Positions 1-4,999 of a DNA stretch of 5,688 nt are shown in pieces. Numbering within the stretch: the first letter of the stretch is position 1; each line of letters begins with the position of its first letter. The notes beneath the pieces were generated by a model that was not told where the DNA came from, did not search any database, and saw only the letters and a list, made by a program, of their open reading frames with translations. Position numbers and translations under genes: made by a program. The stretch spans positions 1-5,688 of the forward strand of contig JAJYOQ010000282.1 in assembly GCA_021796135.1 (NCBI GenBank), given 5' to 3'. Origin of the DNA: Bacteroidota bacterium. Its GTDB lineage: Bacteria > Bacteroidota > Ignavibacteria > Ignavibacteriales > Ignavibacteriaceae.

Positions 1-65
1 CCGACGGAATGCTCACTGGTATTCCTGCCAAACATACCAAGAAGATTAAGAGAAAATCTGCATAA
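1..65 (+). CDS. C-terminal end of a hexapeptide-repeat acyltransferase-like protein (5' partial)
   Basis: Reading from base 3, the frame gives DGMLTGIPAKHTKKIKRKSA and then TAA at 63-65. The G-I-P-A-K motif preceded by a D-G-x-L turn is the usual final coil of left-handed beta-helix proteins (LpxD/LpxA-like acyltransferases, sugar O-acetyltransferases, gamma carbonic anhydrases), followed here by a short basic tail. Only 20 codons are inside the window, so the substrate cannot be named. Either an acyltransferase or a gamma-carbonic-anhydrase homologue would fit. The gene converges on the toxin-antitoxin module, and no hairpin terminator is evident between them. Confidence 0.5.
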   Translation, partial: DGMLTGIPAKHTKKIKRKSA

Positions 66-128
66 TCTTAAATAAGCCCAATCTTTCTTGCAGCCAAAGT
101 TAAAATCTCTGTAATAAACAGATTGCAT

Positions 129-166
129 TTCAATATGTCAAAGAACTCTAAATTGATCAGCCTTCA
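129..166 (-). repeat. Left copy of conserved element flanking the toxin-antitoxin module
   Basis: The 19 nt at 129-147 (TTCAATATGTCAAAGAACT on +) are identical to 1060-1078. Read on the minus strand, both copies contain TTGACA, a perfect sigma70-type -35 hexamer. Similarity continues with gaps through TTTAG and TGAAGGC to about 166. In this copy TTGACA is followed 17 nt later by TTTATT, so it could be a promoter reading leftward, although no minus-strand gene follows within the window. It may equally be one boundary of a mobile cassette. Confidence 0.5.
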
Positions 167-235
167 AAGATTGACGGCGTTACCTGTAGTGTTAAGGATT
201 ATGATAGATAAGTACTCTTGTTATTTGCGGTATGT

Positions 236-724
236 TTACAATTCACCAGCCGTTTCCAAAACCTTTTGGATAAGATTACTGCTCATCCAAAACCCGGCTT
301 TAGATATTAAATCATTGATTAAAGGTTCAAGTTTTGGAATTATACCTTTATGTTTGGATTCCATTAGAATACCAAGAACTCCAATACATTTAATATCAAA
401 CCGACTCGCTACATTTCTACCTTTTCTCTCATCGATAAGTAAAAGGCCTGCTTTATTCTCTAATGATAAAATTATTGCCTCGGACTCGCCATAGTCCAAT
501 TCCAGGCTTAATGAAGTAAATAATTTCTTATTTGAAATTGGTATGATATCAATCCATCCCAATTTGTATATTTCTAATATAGGGAATTTGCCTTTACTGC
601 AATTCCTAATTTCAAAATTCACAGCTTCGGGAATATAAATTTTATCATACAATTGCTTCAGCAATTCGAGCTTATCAATAGCGGCTAAGTTTATAATGGG
701 GGAAGTATTACTTACTATGATCAC
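236..724 (-). CDS. PIN-domain toxin (DUF3368-type), probable ribonuclease
   Basis: A 162-residue protein of the PIN-like VapC-type toxin group, close to DUF3368. The N-terminus VSNTSPIINLAAI (residues 4-16) is the first beta-strand motif of DUF3368 proteins, where Asn commonly replaces the first PIN aspartate. E33 and E38 follow in the IPEAVNFEI segment. L-D-Y-G-E-S-E-A (76-83) supplies the central acidic residues, and LLIDERKGRNVA (95-106) holds the conserved D98-E99-R100 motif, followed by the G-V-L-G-I-L helix. Known family members are Mg-dependent RNases held in check by a cognate antitoxin; the RNA target here is unknown. The start is GTG, whose GTGA overlaps the antitoxin stop, implying translational coupling. 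Length is normal for the family and no lesion is visible. No terminator hairpin is evident downstream. Confidence 0.85.
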   Translation of the reverse strand: MIIVSNTSPIINLAAIDKLELLKQLYDKIYIPEAVNFEIRNCSKGKFPILEIYKLGWIDIIPISNKKLFTSLSLELDYGESEAIILSLENKAGLLLIDERKGRNVASRFDIKCIGVLGILMESKHKGIIPKLEPLINDLISKAGFWMSSNLIQKVLETAGEL

Positions 725-969
725 AAACGACCTAAGCTTTTTAGCGTCTGTAAATCCTCTTCAAATTCTGCTGTATCATAATGTATCTGAATTTGGCGGC
801 TGGCTAACAAATGTTGAAATTGCAGATTACTCATTCCCGCAAACCTGCTCGCCTGCCCCAAAGTAAGTCTTTCTTTTGCAAACAACATTACGGCTATTTC
901 TTGAAAGAATTCTTTCTCGGACATTCTCGATGCTTGAAATATTTCCTCAGGGATTGTTATTGTTTTCAT
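721..969 (-). CDS. UPF0175-family antitoxin
   Basis: An 82-residue protein of UPF0175 type. It begins with a short beta-strand segment (MKTITIPEEIF), followed by the helical stretch EKEFFQEIAVMLFAKERLTLGQASRFAGMSNLQFQHLLASRQI, which is the family hallmark: an A-x-x-L-F/Y-x-x-x-x-L-T-L-G-x-A-x-x-x-A-G-M-x-x-x-x-F-x-x-x-L helix-turn-helix-like core (about residues 26-58). The acidic C-terminal tail includes FEEDLQTLKSLGRL and probably contacts the toxin. Its order before a DUF3368 PIN gene, with a 4-nt overlap, is the usual arrangement for this pairing. By analogy with other antitoxins it may autoregulate the operon, which is inference. The ATG start has only a weak purine stretch upstream (AATAAGAT). 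The flanking repeat copy containing TTGACA lies about 100 nt upstream. Confidence 0.85.
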   Translation of the reverse strand: MKTITIPEEIFQASRMSEKEFFQEIAVMLFAKERLTLGQASRFAGMSNLQFQHLLASRQIQIHYDTAEFEEDLQTLKSLGRL

Positions 970-1059
970 ATCTTATTAAGCTATTTATTAATTTACCTTT
1001 GCTATGTTAATAATATTAAATGCAATAATCAACCCGCAACACACTTTGTTTATCTCTCC

Positions 1060-1109
1060 TTCAATATGTCAAAGAACTGCTTTGCTAAACTTTTGCTGAA
1101 CTGCCTTCA
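1060..1109 (-). repeat. Right copy of the TA-flanking element, candidate promoter region
   Basis: Bases 1060-1078 match 129-147 exactly over 19 nt, in the same orientation. Upstream on the minus strand the shared blocks TTTAG and TGAAGGC recur, with insertions relative to the left copy. The element lies about 90 nt upstream of the antitoxin start and contains TTGACA on the minus strand, so it is a candidate -35 region for the module. A good -10 at the right distance is not obvious, so promoter function is tentative. Confidence 0.5.
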
Positions 1110-1177
1110 GGCTTACCCGTTATTTGCAAGGTGTAAACCCTGATAGTTGCATAAGACCTGATTCCCTTTTACAACAA

Positions 1178-1211
1178 TAGGCTGATAAAATATAATAATC
1201 TTATCAGCCTA
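1178..1211 (-). terminator. Hairpin terminator of the small-pilin operon
   Basis: AGGCTGATAA at 1179-1188 pairs perfectly with TTATCAGCCT at 1201-1210, and the outer T1178/A1211 extends this to 11 bp around a 12-nt AT loop. It starts 25 nt after the stop of the downstream pilin-like gene on the minus strand and is followed on that strand by a modest T-rich stretch (TATTGTTGT). Position and shape suit an intrinsic terminator, although the U-tract is imperfect. Confidence 0.7.
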
Positions 1212-1235
1212 AGAAATTAATTCAAAAACTACGAT

Positions 1236-1613
1236 CTATTGAACCACCGAATTAATAGAGTCCGGTTTTACAGTTGTAACAACTGTCCAAGTTGTATATT
1301 GAGTAGGTGTACCTGTAATTTGGATCTGTGCGGATGTTCCTGTTCCAATTGACCAATTTGCATCTGAGGAATGCAATAAAGCTGAACTTACTTTTGTAGA
1401 ATCAAAACCAGCAAAAGTATTTCCACCACCGCCCATGGATGTTGGTTTTTTATAATATTGCTGAGCTAGCGCTCCAATGTTTGTTCCTTGAGAAACGAGA
1501 GAATCTTTTGCCGAAGATTCTGCGTTTGCATTAAAAAGATTGATGCCTACTACTACTGCGATACCTACAATAATTACCCCAAGAACGATTAGAAGAAGTT
1601 GTTGTTGACCCAT
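1236..1613 (-). CDS. Small type IV pilin-like protein, paralogue A
   Basis: A 125-residue protein with MGQQQLLLIVLG at its start and a hydrophobic segment over residues 6-27, then a helix-forming stretch and a small beta-rich C-terminal domain. This is the architecture of a type IV pilin or pseudopilin with a two-residue leader (cleavage after G2 is inferred). The usual Glu at +5 is absent, since the mature start would be QQQLL. It aligns without gaps to the neighbouring paralogue over residues 1-70. Shared features are F27, the YY pair at 53-54, K56, S59 and G61-G64, F67 and G69, and a common C-terminal T-V-x-P-D-S-I near residues 114-120. GGAG lies 6 nt upstream of the ATG, the clearest ribosome binding site in the window. 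It is second in a two-gene operon, 50 nt after paralogue B. It resembles no named family I can place. A non-pilin small membrane-anchored protein is the alternative. Confidence 0.7.
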   Translation of the reverse strand: MGQQQLLLIVLGVIIVGIAVVVGINLFNANAESSAKDSLVSQGTNIGALAQQYYKKPTSMGGGGNTFAGFDSTKVSSALLHSSDANWSIGTGTSAQIQITGTPTQYTTWTVVTTVKPDSINSVVQ

Positions 1614-1663
1614 ATTTTACTCCAATGTTTTTTTAATAATATGTTATTTAAGATTTCCCGAAT

Positions 1664-2044
1664 TTAATTAATAATATCTGTGTATATAGAATCTGGAAAT
1701 ACAGTTGTTCTTGCTTTAACGGAATCCGTACCAGTTACTACTTCATTTCCGGTACCGATAATAACAACACTGTCGGAATATACGGTTGCCTGATGTGTTC
1801 CGCTGGCAGTTAATGACATGTTGGAAGGTATTGACCACCCCATGAACGAATACCCGCCTCCGCCTAAACTTTTGGATTTTTGGTAATATTTCATTGCCAT
1901 ATCCGCCAGGTTGTTGTTTTCATTAATTATTAAATCTCTTTTTGAATTTATTGCAGCTTGCCTAAACAATGATATACTAAAGGCTATGGCTACAGCAACA
2001 ATTATTAACCCTAATACAATTAATAATAACTGCTGCTGGCCCAT
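1664..2044 (-). CDS. Small type IV pilin-like protein, paralogue B
   Basis: A 126-residue protein with the same plan as its downstream neighbour. It has MGQQQLLLIVLG, a hydrophobic helix to about residue 27, then charged residues (K35-R36-D37), YY at 53-54, a G61-G64 tetraglycine with following F67 and G69, and a beta-rich tail ending in TVFPDSIYTDIIN. The first 12 residues are identical to paralogue A, yet nearly all their codons differ, so the duplication is old and the protein sequence is constrained. Such twin subunits would suit a major pilin plus a variant, but that is inference. It has no Glu at +5 of the predicted mature protein. AAAGG lies 10 nt upstream of ATG, a weak Shine-Dalgarno. 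It is the first gene of its operon. The palindromic element at 2160-2188 lies about 115 nt upstream. Confidence 0.7.
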   Translation of the reverse strand: MGQQQLLLIVLGLIIVAVAIAFSISLFRQAAINSKRDLIINENNNLADMAMKYYQKSKSLGGGGYSFMGWSIPSNMSLTASGTHQATVYSDSVVIIGTGNEVVTGTDSVKARTTVFPDSIYTDIIN

Positions 2045-2159
2045 TCAATTTTTACCTTTGTTGTTATTAAAGAACTATTTAAATATTAAAATTCATGCCA
2101 ACCAATTAAATGCTCTAAGTGGCTGTAAAACAAACCAAATATGGTTTTTATTTAAAGCC

Positions 2160-2188
2160 GATGTAATTTTTACCGGTAATATTTACCT
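2160..2188. promoter_or_regulatory. Palindromic element A (candidate operator)
   Basis: Two adjacent imperfect palindromes, GTAATTTTTAC (2163-2173) and GGTAATATTTACC (2175-2187), about 115 nt upstream of paralogue B. The 29 nt match element B at 26 of 29 positions, and TACCGGTAA..TTTACCTTG is shared with the 40-bp repeats to the right. A further related half, CAAAATTTACCG, follows at 2195-2206. Tandem dyads upstream of a start fit a dimeric regulator, but no regulator is known. Confidence 0.4.
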
Positions 2189-2342
2189 TGGCGGCAAAAT
2201 TTACCGATGCTTCCGGCATAGCCTTTATAGTTATCCTTATTTTATATTTTAAGCCAAATTTATGGCGAAGTATATTCCCATAAATATCGTGCCAATATCA
2301 TTTGCCCATAATTTTTGTTTTTAATGGCTTCTTAAACTTAGA

Positions 2343-2371
2343 GATGTAAATTTTACGAGTAATATTTACCT
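2343..2371. promoter_or_regulatory. Palindromic element B (candidate operator)
   Basis: Contains the perfect 11-nt dyad GTAAATTTTAC (2346-2356) followed by GTAATATTTAC. It is 26/29 identical to element A, 183 bp away and in the same orientation. It is not adjacent to any gene start, so it may be an auxiliary site or simply a dispersed repeat. Confidence 0.4.
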
Positions 2372-2550
2372 GTTGGCTAATAGTATTGAGGATACGGTTA
2401 TTACGTGCTAAAATTAGTGCGGGATGGAAAATAATATCTCTATTATGGTTATTAATTTATGTTTTGGGGCCTTGAATTCTTCTTTTAATAATATGAATTT
2501 CACATTTCTAAATTTCATAAATCCGCAGCACAGACATAAGCTTGCCTGAC

Positions 2551-2704
2551 GAGCGTGTTGCAGAACTGTAAAACCGGGATGTCACGGACCATTCCGTGAC
2601 ATAAAAAACTCACAATTCAGTCATGGTTTGGACCATGACTGCCCTGCACTCGAGTTGTGCAACAGGCTCTGACGGCACCTGTCTACCGATAGGTAGAGGC
2701 AGGT
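2551..2704. repeat. Cluster of hairpins inside an inverted repeat
   Basis: An outer imperfect inverted repeat pairs 2551-2567 with 2653-2669 (15 of 17 positions). Inside it sit two perfect 10-bp hairpins with 4-nt loops: 2579-2588/2593-2602 (ATGTCACGGA arm, CCAT loop) and 2618-2627/2632-2641 (CAGTCATGGT arm, TTGG loop). Both begin GTCA-Y-GG and share GGACCAT, so they look related. A third hairpin follows: ACCTG + TCTACC (2677-2687) pairs with GGTAGA + CAGGT across a 2-nt bulge, with loop GATA. Local GC is higher than in the surroundings. It could be a structured RNA, a MITE-like or REP-like element, or a recombination substrate. T-tracts are poorly placed for terminators. Confidence 0.7.
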
Positions 2705-2770
2705 CTATGTTACGATTTATAATATGGTTAGACAAACATTGCTAAAATTTTAAAAAAAGGAGCTTTTTAA

Positions 2771-3085
2771 ATTCCCGAAAATATTCAGGGAAAGCCCAGA
2801 AACATTCTGTCAAAGTCCTGGAAAATTCCGGCTTGGGTCTAAAGGCAATGGGCAAATCCTGCAACATCTTTACAAAGTCCTGAAAAATTCCTGCCGGTGA
2901 CAGAAACATTCTTACAAAGTCCAGAAAGTATCCGGTCGTAATCTGAATGCTTAAACCGAGGATAGAAATATTTAGAGAAAGGTTTAAAAGGTGCGGGAAA
3001 AGTCCGGAAATATTCGGGCAAAATTCTGAAAATATCCTTAGATGTATTATAAACACGGCGTTGAATTCCGAAAATATCCCCAACA
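2771..3085. repeat. Degenerate tandem repeat, 21-bp period, about 15 units
   Basis: A loose unit resembling GTCCnGAAAnATTCnnnCAAA recurs. Recognisable ATTC/ATCC/ATTT anchors fall at 2783, 2804, 2825, 2866, 2887, 2908, 2930, 2970, 3012, 3034 and 3076. Spacings are 21 or 22, or about twice that where a unit has decayed (near 2846, 2950, 2991 and 3055). Each unit carries two A-runs about 10-12 bp apart (GAAA and CAAA), i.e. near one per helical turn. Because 21 is divisible by 3, long spurious open frames cross the array. There are no unique spacers, so it is not CRISPR. Confidence 0.75.
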
Positions 3086-3181
3086 ATCATTCGCCCCAAA
3101 GGCACCTAGCCGCAAAGGCAGTAAGGCTTCTTCGACGAGGGGGCTATATCTTATCAAAACGTGAATGAAAAATTTTTTCAG

Positions 3182-3221
3182 TAATCTACCGGTAAATTTT
3201 ACCTTGCATAATGAAAATTGT
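3182..3221 (+). repeat. 40-bp direct repeat, copy 1, with GGTAAA-T-TTTACC dyad
   Basis: These 40 nt are identical to 3832-3871, exactly 650 bp away and in the same orientation. Partial identity continues for about 10 nt beyond (AATTTT). The repeat contains a perfect odd dyad GGTAAA/TTTACC at 3191-3203 and shares TACCGGTAA..TTTACCTTG with element A at 2171-2190. Confidence 0.8.
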
Positions 3222-3351
3222 CTTGAATTTTGACGCTCATCTAAATAAGTGGGGAGCGAGTCTGTAAGGCATTGATTTATAGTCGATTAATTTTCAACTT
3301 GCCAGAATTTACCACACTAATGATTGCCAGTTAGATGATAAGAAAGGCAGA

Positions 3352-3565
3352 AAACCTTATCCAATGATCCAACCTTAGTAACGGACAAGAACAGTACATA
3401 CATTAACCTTATTACTTTTATCGAGGAATATGATTCATTCATGAAATTTTATCAGATGACTTAGAAATCATTTAAATAGGAGTTAATACACAGAATTAGG
3501 TAATAAGGTTATCACAAAGGGGGAATAAGCTTTTGTTACTAAGGTTCGGACGTCAAATAAGGTTT
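3352..3565. repeat. Nested inverted repeats centred near 3458
   Basis: Three arms pair around one centre: AAACCTTAT 3352-3360 with 3557-3565 (9/9), AACCTTAGTAAC 3371-3382 with 3535-3546 (12/12), and TAACCTTATTAC 3404-3415 with 3500-3511 (12/12). The spacers between the outer two arms are both 10 nt. All six arms share the core AACCTTA, three copies on each strand. The central 84 nt show little pairing. This may be a decayed foldback element or a symmetric set of binding sites. Confidence 0.65.
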
Positions 3566-3691
3566 GAAGTAGGGTTTTGAATTTTGTATAGAACTAAAAT
3601 CTAAAAGCCGAAAGAAAACATATCAATACCAATTTGCCAAAGATATTCCAACGATTAAACGAGAGAGCGCCTAACAGAATTGGTGGAACTT

Positions 3692-3739
3692 TTCCCCAAG
3701 GGATGTCCGAAGGACTCCTTTCGGAGGATTCCCCGGAAA
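3692..3739. repeat. GC-rich palindromic patch with alternative hairpins
   Basis: TCCGAAGG (3706-3713) can pair with CCTTTCGGA (3717-3725) with one bulged T. An overlapping alternative pairs GGA.TCCT (3712-3719) with AGGAtTCC (3725-3732) around TTCGG. Flanking TTCCCC/CCCCGGAA blocks add weak outer pairing. The patch stands out from AT-rich surroundings; its function is unknown. Confidence 0.5.
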
Positions 3740-3831
3740 CTCTTACCGCACTAATTGTCAGAACTCAGGAATAATATTATACGAAACATTCAATAATATT
3801 TATTATCATGCTGATAAAAATTATTGTAACA

Positions 3832-3871
3832 TAATCTACCGGTAAATTTTACCTTGCATAATGAAAATTGT
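3832..3871 (+). promoter_or_regulatory. 40-bp direct repeat, copy 2, upstream of the minor-pilin operon
   Basis: Perfect copy of 3182-3221, including the dyad GGTAAA-T-TTTACC at 3841-3853. It ends 82 nt before the ATG of the PilV/MshD-like gene, in reach of its promoter. The mirror-image placement of related element A upstream of the divergent operon makes a shared regulator attractive, but this is inference. Confidence 0.45.
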
Positions 3872-3953
3872 ATTTAATTTTTTGTAAAAATTGTTTTTAT
3901 TTAGTGGCATAAATGTTGTTTGTTTAAGTTACTTAAATAAAATGAATTAAATT

Positions 3954-4439
3954 ATGAGCGGCTCACAAATGATGCTGGTGCTGGCAGGTTTAGTGCTGCT
4001 GGGATTGTTGACGATAAATATAAACAGAGTAATTTCCAGTTCGCAGGATCAAACCAACAACTCCGAATATTTAGCTGTTGCTACGGAAGTTGGTCAAAAT
4101 CTTTTGAATAAAATCTCATCAAAATCTTTTGATCAGGGTACGGTTTCCAATCCTGTATTTAACGACAGCCTGTTGACTCCTGCAAACGCTCTTGGATTCG
4201 AGACAGGCGAGACGCCGGCTACTTATAATGATGTTGATGATTATAACAATTATACTGAAAACGATACAACACCTAGAGCAGGGGTTTTTCACTTAAAAGT
4301 TTTTGTTAATTATGTAGACAGTACAAATGCAAATACTATCCTTACGTCTTCGGTTTCTAGAACCAAAAGAATACTGGTAGATGTAGCGAGCGACTTTATG
4401 AAGGATACGGTTAAACTTTACTATTATAAAAGCTATTAA
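3954..4439 (+). CDS. PilV/MshD-like minor pilin or pseudopilin
   Basis: A 161-residue protein with a three-residue leader-like start (MSG), then SQMMLVLAGLVLLGLLTI as the hydrophobic N-terminal helix (4-21), continuing through NRVISSSQDQTNNSEYLAVATEVGQNLLNKIS. The ...A..A..LL..I pattern near 39-54 and the motif YNDVDDYNNY (91-100) recall the F-D-D-V-D-D-Y motif of MshD and PilV-type minor pilins, as does the following beta segment FHLKVFVNYVD. Minor pilins of this kind help prime pilus assembly or sit at the tip. The mature +5 position is not Glu. The start is ATG with no Shine-Dalgarno; an earlier ATG at 3942 meets a stop at once. It heads an operon, with the next gene starting 14 nt after its stop. 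The family call rests on motifs only. Confidence 0.65.
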   Translation: MSGSQMMLVLAGLVLLGLLTININRVISSSQDQTNNSEYLAVATEVGQNLLNKISSKSFDQGTVSNPVFNDSLLTPANALGFETGETPATYNDVDDYNNYTENDTTPRAGVFHLKVFVNYVDSTNANTILTSSVSRTKRILVDVASDFMKDTVKLYYYKSY

Positions 4440-4453
4440 TAAGCCGAAAAAAT

Positions 4454-4984
4454 ATGAGTGAACTTTTAGATACTATAGGCTCTTACGTAATAGGCGGGGT
4501 TGTGCTTTTATTAATTGTAGGCTTTATTCTGTATTTTAACGATCAATCGCAGGAAACGAAACTCAGTCAGATTTCTCAGGTATCAATAATTGAAGTAGGT
4601 AAGATTATAGAGAACGATTTTAACAAATTGGGTTACCGGGTTACCAGCGGAAACAAAATACAGGCGATAACTTCAGATTCAATTTCGTTTAACGGCGACG
4701 TAGATAATGACGGAATAATAGATACTATTACATATTCTACATATACGCAGAACCAGACCTTGTATTTAAAGAGAAGCACTAAAGGATCTGTAACCGGACA
4801 GTGGTCTATGCCTATTAAGAGTTTTACAGTTCAGGGTTACGATAGTTCGGGCACAGCGACGACACAAATATCTAATATAAAAAGTATTTCTTTTACGCTG
4901 GTAATTTCAGAACAAACGTACAGCGATTCACCTACACAAGTCGGTGCATCGTGGGTTAGGGTATTTTATCCAAAAAATTTATAA
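4454..4984 (+). CDS. PilW/PulJ-like minor pilin with Ca-loop motif
   Basis: A 176-residue protein. MSELLDTIG precedes a hydrophobic segment (about 11-28), and I9-type cleavage after G9 is possible but unproven. The soluble part carries IIENDFNKLGYRV (51-63) and DSISFNGDVDNDGIIDTITY (75-94), matching the pattern of PilW/PulJ minor pilins: E/D-D-hydrophobic-x-x-x-G-Y, then D-S-I-x-F then I-x-Y. A later stretch has LYLKRS. Residues D82, D84, D86, G87 and D90 form D-x-D-x-D-G-x-x-D, a calcium-loop-like motif. It lies 14 nt after the PilV/MshD-like gene and 15 nt before the PilX-like gene, so co-translation in one operon is likely. The site before ATG is purine-rich without a true Shine-Dalgarno. 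It lacks the canonical +5 Glu. Confidence 0.65.
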   Translation: MSELLDTIGSYVIGGVVLLLIVGFILYFNDQSQETKLSQISQVSIIEVGKIIENDFNKLGYRVTSGNKIQAITSDSISFNGDVDNDGIIDTITYSTYTQNQTLYLKRSTKGSVTGQWSMPIKSFTVQGYDSSGTATTQISNIKSISFTLVISEQTYSDSPTQVGASWVRVFYPKNL

Positions 4985-4999
4985 CTAACGGAATTAATT

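Larger units (their letters stand above)
2045..3953. other. 1.9-kb gene-free, repeat-dense interval between divergent pilin operons
   Basis: I find no credible coding region here on either strand. The open frames present run through degenerate repeats or hairpins and have no family resemblance or plausible start context. The interval holds several unrelated kinds of repeat, listed separately: GGTAAA/TTTACC palindromes, a hairpin cluster, a 21-bp-period array, nested inverted repeats, a GC-rich palindromic patch, and a 40-bp direct repeat. Both operon promoters must lie near its ends, but I could not assign -35/-10 or Bacteroidota -33/-7 boxes with confidence. No tRNA or rRNA was recognised. 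Confidence 0.75.

Noticed and set aside
68..163. Minus-strand peptide ending FITEILTLAARKIGLI
   Set aside because: Only about 31 codons with no ATG, and it overlaps the 19-nt repeat element. Too little evidence for a gene.
123..494. Plus-strand open frame of 123 codons
   Set aside because: It is antisense to the well-supported PIN toxin and has no domain resemblance.
811..1143. Plus-strand open frame of 110 codons
   Set aside because: It is antisense to the antitoxin and runs through the flanking repeat; low-complexity Cys/Leu/Tyr-rich peptide.
1911..2252. Plus-strand open frame of 113 codons
   Set aside because: It is antisense to the N-terminus of pilin paralogue B and extends into AT-rich noncoding DNA.
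2579..2602. Intrinsic terminator
   Set aside because: The perfect hairpin is followed by A-rich sequence on plus and by CCCGG on minus before a short T-run, and no gene ends nearby. It fits better as part of the hairpin cluster.
2771..3085. CRISPR array
   Set aside because: Units are degenerate and contiguous with no unique spacers and no cas genes nearby.
2742..3105. Two overlapping minus-strand open frames of 114 and 88 codons
   Set aside because: They run through the 21-bp repeat array, whose period is a multiple of three. The peptides are Phe-rich repeats of the array with no recognisable domain.
2947..3168. Plus-strand open frame of 73 codons
   Set aside because: It also lies mostly in the repeat array, with no ribosome site or family resemblance.
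3890..3953. Promoter boxes for the minor-pilin operon
   Set aside because: TTGTTT and TAAATG are present, but spacing suits neither sigma70 nor the Bacteroidota -33/-7 pattern well enough to call.
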